Shown here: positions 1-8,907 of the stretch, piece by piece
Layout: each line of letters starts with the position of its first letter
How positions within the stretch are numbered: the stretch's first letter is position 1
Assembly (NCBI GenBank): GCA_017542475.1
Contig: JAFXXD010000021.1
Location: 1-64,000 of the forward strand
Length of the DNA: 64,000 nucleotides
Reading direction: 5' to 3'
DNA from: Ruminococcus sp.
GTDB taxonomy: Bacteria; Bacillota; Clostridia; Oscillospirales; Ruminococcaceae
The notes under the pieces: model-generated
Database searches by the model: none
The model's input: only the letters and a program-made list of their open reading frames with translations
Told to the model about the DNA's origin: nothing
Translations under genes and position numbers: made by a program

Positions 1-1764
1 AATAGTCAAATAATAATAGGAAATAATATTTCCATTGAATTAACCACAACCGAATTAGAATTATTAAAACTTTTGGCTCCAAAAACAGAGACCAAAACCG
101 AAACTACCACAACCACCACTACTACTACCACTACCACAACAACTACCACTGCTAAACCCACTACAACTACCACGACTACTACAGCCGCTTCCGCGACTAC
201 AACTGCTGCTCCCGTTGTTACTACGGCAGTGTCACTTGTTTTATCGGCTCCCGCAAGCACCGTAGGAGTTGTTACTACTACCACTCAGACAGAGGCGGAA
301 ACGACCTCCGAGGAGTCAACCACGACAACACGCCTTGGCGACCTCGGCGGCAGTTACCTCAACGGTATCGACGTTTCCGAGCATCAGGGATATATCAACT
401 GGGATAAGGTCGCTGATACCGACGTTGACTTCGCTATTATCCGTGCAGGCTACGGCAAGGAGCTCGACCAGCGCGACGCTCGCTTCGACGAGAATATGAA
501 GAATATTCAGAATACCGACCTTCACTATGGTATTTACTGGTTCAGCTATGCACTCAGCGTTGAGGATGCTCTCAAGGAAGCCGAGACCTGCTATGAAATG
601 ATAAAGGACTACGACGGCTATACCTACCCCATTTACTTCGATATTGAGCTGACCTCACAGCGCGACTGGCTCACGACCGCTCAGGTATCCGCTATGACCG
701 AGACGTTCTGCTCATACTTGCAGGAGAAGGGCTACTGCGCAGGCGTTTACAGCTACTCGAGCTTCCTCCAGACCAAGCTCTACAAGAGCACCCTCGAAAA
801 ATATCCTGTCTGGGTCGCTCAGTACGGCGACACGATCACATGGTACACAGGTGAATACGGTATGTGGCAGTATACCAGCAACGGCTGGGTCGATGGCATA
901 AGCACACGCGTTGACAAGAACTACTGCTACCTCAACTACCCTCTCATTATATCTCCCGATACATACTACGCTACATCAACCTCTGCTCCGCAGGAGGTCA
1001 CAGACACGACAACTACGGTTATTGAAGAGGTAAGCGGCTCAGGTGAGCCTGCTCCTGATACAACGACAACGACCACAGCTGCTCCTGTGACTACGACAAC
1101 TGCAGCGACTACCGCTCCTCCCGTATTTGACCCCTATACATACAGCGCAGCGGGAGTAAGCGTGTCCGAGGATAATGGCTACATCGACTGGAACAATGTG
1201 AAGTCGGCAGGCTATACGTTCGGTGTTATCCGCGCAGGAAGCGGCGATGACCTCGAAAAGTCCGACCAGCTCTTCTATGTCAATATGGAAAACGCCAAGG
1301 CTGCCGGTATCTACTGCGGCGCCTACTGGCAGGTCAAGTCGACCACCGAGGAAGATGTGCTCAGGGAAGCTGAAGCTTTCTACAACATAATCAAGGATTA
1401 TTCCTATGAGTACCCGATATACCTCGACATTACCGATACTGCTGTCACTGAGGCGGGTCTGTCAAAGGAAGAGTATTCAAAGCTCATCACTGCTTTCTGC
1501 TCTTACTTCGAGGATATGAGATACTACATCGGTGTCCGCGCAAACGAGGATACCCTCTGCAATTCGCTTGAGGACTCAGTATTCGCGGCTTACGACGTCT
1601 ACCTCGTCAATTCGGGCGACAAGCCTGTATTTGACGGCAATTACGGTATCTGGCAGCACGGTCAGGACACAGTGCAGGGCGTGCTCGGTACTACCGACGT
1701 GGCTTACTGCTACAGGGTATATCCCTCGGTAATGAGCTACTACGGACTTAACGGAATGTATTAA
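1..1764 (+). CDS. Secreted double GH25 (lysozyme-like) protein, 5' end outside window
   Basis: The frame is open from base 1 with no stop, so the start and any signal peptide lie upstream of the window; 587 residues are visible (numbered from base 1). A threonine-rich linker (about residues 33-60, then more Thr/Ser) leads to a first GH25 muramidase domain (about 121-310) with the N-terminal catalytic-side Asp (GID, D124) and the YFDIE motif (D214, E216). A second Thr-rich linker (about 335-375) precedes a second GH25-like domain (about 380-585), in which the first Asp is Ser (S387) and the DxE Glu is Thr (T478), so only the first domain looks catalytic. GH25 enzymes cut the beta-1,4 link between MurNAc and GlcNAc. 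Thr-rich linkers are typical of extracellular modular enzymes in ruminococci. A hairpin terminator follows at once. Confidence 0.93.
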   Translation, partial: NSQIIIGNNISIELTTTELELLKLLAPKTETKTETTTTTTTTTTTTTTTTAKPTTTTTTTTAASATTTAAPVVTTAVSLVLSAPASTVGVVTTTTQTEAETTSEESTTTTRLGDLGGSYLNGIDVSEHQGYINWDKVADTDVDFAIIRAGYGKELDQRDARFDENMKNIQNTDLHYGIYWFSYALSVEDALKEAETCYEMIKDYDGYTYPIYFDIELTSQRDWLTTAQVSAMTETFCSYLQEKGYCAGVYSYSSFLQTKLYKSTLEKYPVWVAQYGDTITWYTGEYGMWQYTSNGWVDGISTRVDKNYCYLNYPLIISPDTYYATSTSAPQEVTDTTTTVIEEVSGSGEPAPDTTTTTTAAPVTTTTAATTAPPVFDPYTYSAAGVSVSEDNGYIDWNNVKSAGYTFGVIRAGSGDDLEKSDQLFYVNMENAKAAGIYCGAYWQVKSTTEEDVLREAEAFYNIIKDYSYEYPIYLDITDTAVTEAGLSKEEYSKLITAFCSYFEDMRYYIGVRANEDTLCNSLEDSVFAAYDVYLVNSGDKPVFDGNYGIWQHGQDTVQGVLGTTDVAYCYRVYPSVMSYYGLNGMY

Positions 1765-1770
1765 TATCTG

Positions 1771-1803
1771 ATATGCACACTCTTACGGGTGTGCATATTT
1801 TTG
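1771..1803 (+). terminator. Intrinsic terminator after the GH25 gene
   Basis: Perfect 10-bp arms (1771-1780 and 1789-1798, ATATGCACAC/GTGTGCATAT) with an 8-nt loop and a run of five T. It sits between the GH25 stop and the addB ribosome binding site (1807-1810) and rules out an addB start within the hairpin. Confidence 0.8.
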
Positions 1804-1817
1804 CATGGAGATTCATT

Positions 1818-4800
1818 ATGATAGAATTCATCATCGGTGCTTCGGGCACAGGAAAAACTACCGAAATGTTCGGGCGTATACATGATGCGGCTAAGCTCGG
1901 AAAGGAGCAGTGTATTCTCGTCCCCGAGCAGTATTCGCACGAATTTGACAAGAATCTGTACTTCTTCCTCGGAGCTAAGGCTTTCAATGAGCTCCTGTCG
2001 CTGACGTTCAGCAGTCTCGCGCGTCAGCTGTTCCAGCTCTACGGCGAACCCGACCGCAAGGGCGAATGCGCCGACGATATGGCGCGTATGATACTCACCT
2101 ATCAGGCTATCGAAGCCGCTTCAAATAAGCCCGAGATGCTCCGTTATTACCGCCGCACTGCTGAACAGGCAGGCTTCGCTGAGGAGATGATGAAGCTCAT
2201 CGCAGATATGAAGCGGGCGGGTATTACTCCCGATCAGCTCACCGAGCACGCGGAGCTCCTCGACAGCCGTCTGCGAGACAAAACTGCCGATGTGGCTTCC
2301 ATTTATTCCGAGTACGTTCGCCTTATGAAGGAGTACGGCTTCAAGGACAGCTATGAGAATATCCGCTTTGCCGCGCAGATCGCCAATATGCAGCGTTATT
2401 TCAAGGGCAAGCACGTATACCTCGACGAGTTCGAGAGCTTCACGGGCGACCAGCTCGAAATGCTGGAGGTCATCTTCTCTTCAGCCGAGAATGTCGTGAT
2501 AACGCTCCGTACCGATGATGTCTCAGCGGGCGAATATACGCTGTTCGAGACCGTAAATTCCACATTCCGCAGGCTTGCGGCGATGTGTAGGGAGCTGAAT
2601 ATGAAATACACTGTCACCAAATGCGAGACGAGCCTCAGATTTAAGTGTCCCGAGCTGCGCTACCTCAGCGAGAACGTTATGCGCAACCTCAGACCCGAAC
2701 CCGAGAATGCTCCCGAGGCACGTAATATCCGCGTATTCGAGGCACGTGATATGTACAGCGAGATCGAGTACATCTGCGCCAAGATTAAGCGCCTCGTCGC
2801 AGCCGCGGAAGGGCTGAGATACCGCGATATAGCAATAATCTCCAACGATATCACAGGCTACGCAGACCTGCTTCGCGCCGCATTCACACGCTATGAGATA
2901 CCGTTTTTTCTCAGTATTGAGCGTCCGGTCAGCCATACGGCAATAATGGTGTTCTTCATCTCGCTTCTCGACCTGCTGACAGCCAGAAAAATCAGGAGCG
3001 AGCAGGTGTTCCGCCTGCTCAAATGCGGTATCCTCAACGTCGAGCTCACGGACGTGTCGCTCCTTGAGAATTACTGCTACCGATGGTCGATAGACGGCGA
3101 TATATGGCTATCGGAGTTCACAGCCGAGGACGCCGACCTCGAAAAGCTCGAGGCTCTGCGTGAGAAGGTCATCACTCCGATAGTTAAGCTGAAAAAGCAG
3201 CTTGCGAAAAAGCTGCCTGCCTCTGATATCTGCGGGAAGCTCTACGGCTATTTGCGGGAATGTGATGCCGAGCGAAATCTCGCCGCACTAATGGGACGGC
3301 TGATAAAGAACGACCGCGACTACGAGGCAGCAGAGCTCAAACGCCTGTGGAAGTGCCTGATGGATATTCTCGACGGCATTGTCGCGACGCTCGGGGACGA
3401 GGAGGTCTATTTCAGCCGCCTCGCCGACATCATACGCTCGCTTATCGCGCGTATCACCTACTCCGTCCCGCCGCAGACACTCGACGCGGTTATTGCTGCT
3501 TCGTCGCGGACTGCACGTCTCAACTCGCCGAGGGTCATTTTCGCTGCGGGCTCGACTGAGGGCGACTTCCCGAATCAGGTCACGCTCGGCGGTCTGTTCA
3601 CTGACAGCGACAGGCAGAAGCTCTCTGACAAGGGTATCGACCTCGCGCGTCCGCTCTCGGACCTTATCGCCTCGGAGCGGCTTATCGTCTACAAATCGCT
3701 GTCCACAGCCTCAGAAAAGCTATACCTCACCTATCCCCTCTCCGACCTCGCTGGTCAGGCAAAGTACCCGTCGCAGGTCATCGACCAGATAAGGAAGATG
3801 TTCCCAAATGAGCTGCTGCTCACCGAAGGCGACCTTACGCCCGAGCACTACGCAGTGACCTATCACGCGGCGTACTACCATTATATGCAGGACAGAGCTG
3901 CAAATACGCCTGTAATTGCCTCTATCGGCAAGGTGCTCCTCACCGAGCCTGTGTACAACAGCCGCATACTCTCCGTGCTCAACCGCTCGGGCAGCCGTAC
4001 AGAGCACACGATAAGCTCCGATGTTATGCGGAAGCTCAAAAGCTTTGAGCCGCTCCGTATCTCACCGACCGCGCTCGAAAACTACAATAACTGCCGCTTT
4101 ATGCACTTCTGCGGAGACTTCCTGCGCCTGCAGATGCCCGAGAAAATGGAGCTCGACGTGCGTATCACGGGCGAGCTGACACATAACTGCTTCTGCTCGC
4201 TTCTTGGTAAGCGCAACAAAGCGGAGTTCGTGCAGCTCGGCTACGACAGGCTCACCGAGGAGATAAAAGCGGAGGCTGAGCGCTACAAGGCTGAAAAGCT
4301 TGCAGGCGATTTTGCAAAAACTCCGCGGTTCGAGCTGCTCTTCAACAAGCTTGAGGAGAGGCTGACCGAGGTCTTCGTGCACACTCAGCAGGCTCTTATG
4401 GCAAGCGACTTCGAGCCCGTCAGGTTCGAGTACGACCTGCGCGGGAACAACGCTCTCAGTCTGCCGTTCGGTGACGGCTATCAGCTCCGATTCGGCGGTA
4501 TCGCCGACCGTATCGACACCTGTAATGTCGGCGGTACGGACTACCTGCGTGTCATAGACTACAAGAGCTCCGAAAAGACTATTGACGATTTTTCACTTGC
4601 AAGCGGTCTGAATCTGCAAATGCTGCTCTACCTATTCGCCGCTACCGAAAAAGGCGGTGAATTCGAGGGCTTCGCTCCTGCGGGTGTGCTCTACACACCT
4701 ATACAGATAGGCGAGCTCGACGCCGAAGAATCGAAGGATAGTACCTTTAATCAGAGCGGCGTGGACTCGAAGCTGCGCACGCGAGGGCTCCTCATCGACG

Positions 4801-5150
4801 ATATTTCCGTAGCTCAGGCTATGGAGCACGATGTCGGCGGGCGCTATATCCCCGCTAAGCTAACAGCAAAGGGCGCATTTGATTCGCGCTCGTCCGTGAT
4901 ACCGCAGGTTAATATCAGCCGCCTGCGCGAGAATGTGTACGGCTCGCTCGTATCGGCGGCGGAGGCTATGCTCGGCGGTCATATCGAAGCGTTGCCGCTC
5001 AGAAACGGGAAAAAGGTACCGTGTACATACTGCGATTTTACGGATATATGCGGAAATCACGACGGCGCGGTCAGCCGTGTGCCTTCGGAGGAGAAGCTCG
5101 CGGAGGCTGCCGATATCCTCGGTAAATCGAAGAAAGGAGGTAAGAAGTAA
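1818..5150 (+). CDS. addB: ATP-dependent helicase/nuclease subunit B (AddB)
   Basis: Partner of AddA in the Gram-positive RecBCD equivalent, which unwinds and resects double-strand breaks before RecA loading. The 1110-residue protein starts with a Walker A loop (GASGTGKT, residues 6-13), as AddB does. Its C-terminal RecB-type nuclease has the IDYKS motif (D914, K916). The four cysteines of the AddB iron-sulphur cluster are present (C759 plus C1069, C1072, C1078 in CX2CX5C spacing). ATG 1818 is chosen because GGAG lies 7 nt upstream; an in-frame ATG at 1773 lies inside the terminator hairpin. The stop overlaps the addA start by one base (TAATG), so the two subunits are translationally coupled. 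Confidence 0.97.
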   Translation: MIEFIIGASGTGKTTEMFGRIHDAAKLGKEQCILVPEQYSHEFDKNLYFFLGAKAFNELLSLTFSSLARQLFQLYGEPDRKGECADDMARMILTYQAIEAASNKPEMLRYYRRTAEQAGFAEEMMKLIADMKRAGITPDQLTEHAELLDSRLRDKTADVASIYSEYVRLMKEYGFKDSYENIRFAAQIANMQRYFKGKHVYLDEFESFTGDQLEMLEVIFSSAENVVITLRTDDVSAGEYTLFETVNSTFRRLAAMCRELNMKYTVTKCETSLRFKCPELRYLSENVMRNLRPEPENAPEARNIRVFEARDMYSEIEYICAKIKRLVAAAEGLRYRDIAIISNDITGYADLLRAAFTRYEIPFFLSIERPVSHTAIMVFFISLLDLLTARKIRSEQVFRLLKCGILNVELTDVSLLENYCYRWSIDGDIWLSEFTAEDADLEKLEALREKVITPIVKLKKQLAKKLPASDICGKLYGYLRECDAERNLAALMGRLIKNDRDYEAAELKRLWKCLMDILDGIVATLGDEEVYFSRLADIIRSLIARITYSVPPQTLDAVIAASSRTARLNSPRVIFAAGSTEGDFPNQVTLGGLFTDSDRQKLSDKGIDLARPLSDLIASERLIVYKSLSTASEKLYLTYPLSDLAGQAKYPSQVIDQIRKMFPNELLLTEGDLTPEHYAVTYHAAYYHYMQDRAANTPVIASIGKVLLTEPVYNSRILSVLNRSGSRTEHTISSDVMRKLKSFEPLRISPTALENYNNCRFMHFCGDFLRLQMPEKMELDVRITGELTHNCFCSLLGKRNKAEFVQLGYDRLTEEIKAEAERYKAEKLAGDFAKTPRFELLFNKLEERLTEVFVHTQQALMASDFEPVRFEYDLRGNNALSLPFGDGYQLRFGGIADRIDTCNVGGTDYLRVIDYKSSEKTIDDFSLASGLNLQMLLYLFAATEKGGEFEGFAPAGVLYTPIQIGELDAEESKDSTFNQSGVDSKLRTRGLLIDDISVAQAMEHDVGGRYIPAKLTAKGAFDSRSSVIPQVNISRLRENVYGSLVSAAEAMLGGHIEALPLRNGKKVPCTYCDFTDICGNHDGAVSRVPSEEKLAEAADILGKSKKGGKK

Positions 5151-8100
5151 TGGCTTGGACCAAGCAACAGCAGAATGCCATCGACGCGCGTGATTCGTCC
5201 ATAATCGTGTCGGCGGCGGCAGGAAGCGGAAAAACAGCAGTCCTGACAGAAAGACTCGTACAGCTCCTATCCGACCCGATGTCGGGTGTACGCGCGGACA
5301 GGATAATCGTCGTAACCTTCACCAATGATGCCGCGGCTGAGCTCAAAAAGAGGCTCGAATCAAAGCTCCGTGCGCTGATAAATGAGCGTCCTGCCGACGA
5401 ATACCTCCTGAAGCAGCAGACTCTCCTGCAAAGCGCGAAGATTTCAACGATAAACTCCTTCTGCTTCGACCTCCTGCGCGAGAATATCACCGAACAGGGC
5501 ATAACCTCAGGCTTTACCGTGCTCGAAGAAACAGACAACGAGGTCATTCGCTCGCAGGCGATGGAGGAGCTTCTCGACCGATACAGCTCCGACGACTATG
5601 AAACTATCTCTTTCCTGTACGATAAATTCTGCCTTAAAGACCATGCTCCGCTGACGAGGATAATCAGCGAGACCGACAGGTTCCTCTCGTCGGTAGCGAT
5701 GAGCGATATATGGCTTGATACAGCCGTTTCCGAGTATAAGAAGCCGTTTGCCGAGACCATCTACTACAAGCAGCTTTTCGGCAGTATCGAGCGTACTGCA
5801 AACGCTGCGGTCGCACTCGCCGAGGAGAACTATGCCGCGCTCCGTGACATCTTCCCCGAGCGCGGTCAGCCGCCCGTTGAGCAGTCCTATGTCGTTGCCG
5901 ACCTCGACCTCCAGCGTGCGGAAAAGCTAAATGAGCTCGCCGTGAACAGGCGCTATCCGACCGACGAAGAACTCGCTTTCATCACGGGATTTGATACTCT
6001 TCCGAGAGTCGGTCCCAATACCACGCACAACAAAGCCCTTCGCGAGCTTTATAAGGCGCGCCGCGAGAGGATAAAGGATATGGTGAAGGAAGCAGTCGGG
6101 CGGCTGAGCTCCGCGGAGAGCGACTTCGCCGAATCGGGCGAGGTCACTGAAAAGCTTGCGGCTGTTGTCAGGAAGTATCAAGAGCTCATATGGGAGCGCA
6201 AATGTGCCCGAAACGCTATAAGCTTCGACGACGGTGAAAGGCTCGCGCTCGGACTGCTCGCCGATGTCGGCGAAAACGGAAGGATAGTGCAGTCTGAGAC
6301 AGCAAAGCGCACCGCCGAGCAGTACGATATCATAATGATAGACGAATATCAGGACTCGAACAACAAGGAAGACCTAATTTTCAAGCTGCTGACGAAGAAT
6401 TTCAGGTACTCCGACAGTGGGAAGCCGATGTACGGCGACAATGCCTTTCTCGTCGGCGACGTGAAGCAGTCTATCTACCGATTCCGACTTGCGAATCCAA
6501 AGAATTTCATAGAGACAATGAAGAGCTCCGAGCCGTATGAGAGCGACGCCAAGAACAGGTATATCCTGCTGAACAAGAACTTCCGCAGCTCGCCCGAGGT
6601 GATCGATTTCGTCAATTACGTGTTCGGGGAGATAATGTCCCCCGACTGCGGCGACATCGACTACAATGACGACGAGAAGCTGTATTTCGGCGCCGAGGGC
6701 TACCGAGCCCCGAACGCGGACAGGCTCACGACCATAAATTTCATCAATACCGACCCCGTTGATTCCGAGGAGGTCGAGGAGGTTCCCGAAAGTCCCGAGG
6801 CGGAGGCTACTGCCGCAAGAATAGCGAGAATGCTCGCGGAGGGCGCTCCCGTAACTGAAGCGGACGGGAAGATTCGTCCGTGCACACCGAAGGATTTCTG
6901 TATCCTCGTGCGCAATAATAAGTTCACGAAGGCTTATGTGACTGCGCTCGCTAAGCGCGGTGTCCTTGCAAAGGGCAGCGACGAGAAGGGCTACCTCAAA
7001 TCGCAGGAAATTGCCATTCTCACCGACCTTCTGCGCATTATCGCCAATCCCCTGCTCGACGTGCCGATGGCGGCTGTTATGGTGTCGCCGATGTTTATGT
7101 TCAGTATCGGCGAGCTCGCGTATATCAAGTCCTACAACAACAAGGCGGAGCTGTTCCCGCTTATGAGGGACGCTGTTGACGGAAGGCTCGAAGGCTTTGA
7201 CCCGTCACTCGCTGTGCGCTGCCGCGAATTCCTTGAGACCGTGGACAGGTTCCGCCTCGACTCCGTAACTATGACTATCGGCGAGCTGATAGCTTCTATC
7301 TACGACGCGACTGACTTCATTCCCGTTATGCAGCTTAAAAGCGACGGCGACAAGAAGCGTGCGAATCTCCGTGCGCTGATAAGGTACGCCGAGAATTACG
7401 AAGCAGCGGCGGCTTCGGAGGGCAGCGGAGGTCTGACGGGCTTTATTCGCCACATCGACCGTATCCTCGAGAACGGAGACTACGAGCAGGGCAAGGTCTC
7501 GGCGGCTTCGGGCGATTATGTCACGGTGCAGACGCTGCATAAATCGAAGGGGCTTGAGTACCCGTTCGTGTTCATCGCTGAGACATCGGTACAGTTCAAG
7601 TTCGACTCGAAGTCTGTGATGTGCAGCGACGACGGCAGGATAGGCTTCACGCTTTACGACAAAAAGCTGATGCGCAGATACAAGACCTTCCAGCAGAAAA
7701 TGCTTCGCACTGAGAGTGAGAACGACTCCCGCAGTGAGGAAATGAGGCTGCTCTACGTCGGTATGACAAGGGCAAAGCAGCAGCTCTTCATCAACCTCTC
7801 TTGCGGTGAGAAATCGCTGAAACGCGTGCGCTCTCTCGCGGACAGCTGCGTCATAAACGGAAGCAGCATAAGCTCGCTCGTCCGTGAGGCGAAATCCAAC
7901 GCCGACTGGCTGTGGCTCAGTCTGATGATGCACGGGCGCTTTCCCGAAATTGCCGAAAATGTCGGGCTGGCAGACAGCTCCTTCGGATTTCCTGCGAGCG
8001 ATACCTCAGATGCGCTGTTCACGTACAATGTCTGCAATATTGAGGAGCTCGCTATCCCCGAGATAAAGGCTGAGGAGCCTGCTGCTCCCGATAGTGCGAC

Positions 8101-8773
8101 AGTCAAGCGTATCACCGATATGATAAACTCGCGGTACGACGACTCGCTCACAGATGTGACCGCAAAGCTCAGTGTTACGCAGATAACACGCAAATTCCAC
8201 GACGATGAAGAGTTCGACCTGCGCCTCGCACGTCCGCGCTTCATCACGGGCATAAACAAGCTCACGGGCGCTGAACGCGGTACGGTTATACACACGTTCT
8301 TCCAGTACTGCGACTTCGACAGTGCGGCTGCCGACCCTGTCGCCGAAACAAAACGTCTCGCGGAGCTCGGCTACCTCGACCGCGCTCAGGCAGACTGTAT
8401 CGACCCGCAGAAAATAGCTGCTTTCTTCAGCAGCGGACTGTACTGTAAGATAAGTTCAGCTAAAAGCTGCCAGCGTGAGAAGAAGTTTATGGTCGCGGCG
8501 GCTCAGCTAAGGCTTGAAGGCGAGGTTTTCGAGAGGATAAGCCGCTCCGACGGTATGATAAAGGGTATCATCGACCTCGTTTACGAGACGGACGAAGGGC
8601 TTGTCATCGTGGACTACAAGTCCGACCGCGGTATGACGGCGGAGGAGCTCCGTGAACGCTATACCCGACAGCTTGAGATATACAAAGCCGCGATGGAGCT
8701 CACGACCGAGAAAAAAGTCGTGGGACTGGCACTGTACTCAATAGAGCTTGAACAGGAAATAATAATTGCATAA
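5150..8773 (+). CDS. addA: ATP-dependent helicase/nuclease subunit A (AddA)
   Basis: UvrD-like superfamily 1 helicase plus nuclease, the motor subunit of AddAB. The 1207 residues show the Q motif (TKQQQNAI), Walker A (AAAGSGKT, K28), Walker B/motif II DEYQDS (398-403), motif III (GDVKQSIYRFR), motif V-VI (VQTLHKSKGLE, LLYVGMTRAK) and a C-terminal nuclease motif VDYKSD (D1155, K1157). An AAAGGAGG site lies about 9 nt before the ATG, inside the end of addB. Length and motif order match the family. The gene is followed by GC-rich inverted repeats rather than by a clean T-tailed terminator. Confidence 0.97.
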   Translation: MAWTKQQQNAIDARDSSIIVSAAAGSGKTAVLTERLVQLLSDPMSGVRADRIIVVTFTNDAAAELKKRLESKLRALINERPADEYLLKQQTLLQSAKISTINSFCFDLLRENITEQGITSGFTVLEETDNEVIRSQAMEELLDRYSSDDYETISFLYDKFCLKDHAPLTRIISETDRFLSSVAMSDIWLDTAVSEYKKPFAETIYYKQLFGSIERTANAAVALAEENYAALRDIFPERGQPPVEQSYVVADLDLQRAEKLNELAVNRRYPTDEELAFITGFDTLPRVGPNTTHNKALRELYKARRERIKDMVKEAVGRLSSAESDFAESGEVTEKLAAVVRKYQELIWERKCARNAISFDDGERLALGLLADVGENGRIVQSETAKRTAEQYDIIMIDEYQDSNNKEDLIFKLLTKNFRYSDSGKPMYGDNAFLVGDVKQSIYRFRLANPKNFIETMKSSEPYESDAKNRYILLNKNFRSSPEVIDFVNYVFGEIMSPDCGDIDYNDDEKLYFGAEGYRAPNADRLTTINFINTDPVDSEEVEEVPESPEAEATAARIARMLAEGAPVTEADGKIRPCTPKDFCILVRNNKFTKAYVTALAKRGVLAKGSDEKGYLKSQEIAILTDLLRIIANPLLDVPMAAVMVSPMFMFSIGELAYIKSYNNKAELFPLMRDAVDGRLEGFDPSLAVRCREFLETVDRFRLDSVTMTIGELIASIYDATDFIPVMQLKSDGDKKRANLRALIRYAENYEAAAASEGSGGLTGFIRHIDRILENGDYEQGKVSAASGDYVTVQTLHKSKGLEYPFVFIAETSVQFKFDSKSVMCSDDGRIGFTLYDKKLMRRYKTFQQKMLRTESENDSRSEEMRLLYVGMTRAKQQLFINLSCGEKSLKRVRSLADSCVINGSSISSLVREAKSNADWLWLSLMMHGRFPEIAENVGLADSSFGFPASDTSDALFTYNVCNIEELAIPEIKAEEPAAPDSATVKRITDMINSRYDDSLTDVTAKLSVTQITRKFHDDEEFDLRLARPRFITGINKLTGAERGTVIHTFFQYCDFDSAAADPVAETKRLAELGYLDRAQADCIDPQKIAAFFSSGLYCKISSAKSCQREKKFMVAAAQLRLEGEVFERISRSDGMIKGIIDLVYETDEGLVIVDYKSDRGMTAEELRERYTRQLEIYKAAMELTTEKKVVGLALYSIELEQEIIIA

Positions 8774-8782
8774 AGCCGAAAA

Positions 8783-8842
8783 TCGCGGCATAGCTATGCT
8801 TCTTCACAGCTATGCCGCGATACGTCTGCGCGGACTCCGCGC
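8783..8842. repeat. Two consecutive GC-rich inverted repeats after addA
   Basis: A perfect 13-bp inverted repeat (8783-8795 with 8808-8820, 12-nt loop) is followed by a 6-bp hairpin GCGCGG-ACT-CCGCGC (8828-8842). The first has no T-run on the plus strand. Together they probably stabilise or end the addA transcript; this is inference from position. Confidence 0.55.
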
Positions 8843-8876
8843 AAAAAAAGACTGCCATTGGGTAACCAATGGCAGT
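8843..8876 (-). terminator. Terminator of the cohesin-like lipoprotein gene
   Basis: Perfect 11-bp stem (8851-8861 with 8866-8876, loop GTAA); read on the minus strand it is followed by seven T (A-run 8843-8849). It lies 31 bp past the stop of the minus-strand gene. Confidence 0.85.
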
Positions 8877-8907
8877 TAAGCATTTATAGGAGTTTATATT
8901 ATGAAGC

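Noticed and set aside
97-200. Short repeated units resembling a CRISPR or tandem-repeat array
   Set aside because: The repeats are ACN codons in frame within a coding linker; there are no spacers or palindromic repeats.
6-284. Minus-strand open frame giving a poly-valine protein
   Set aside because: It is the complement of the threonine-codon linker; low complexity and no ribosome binding site.
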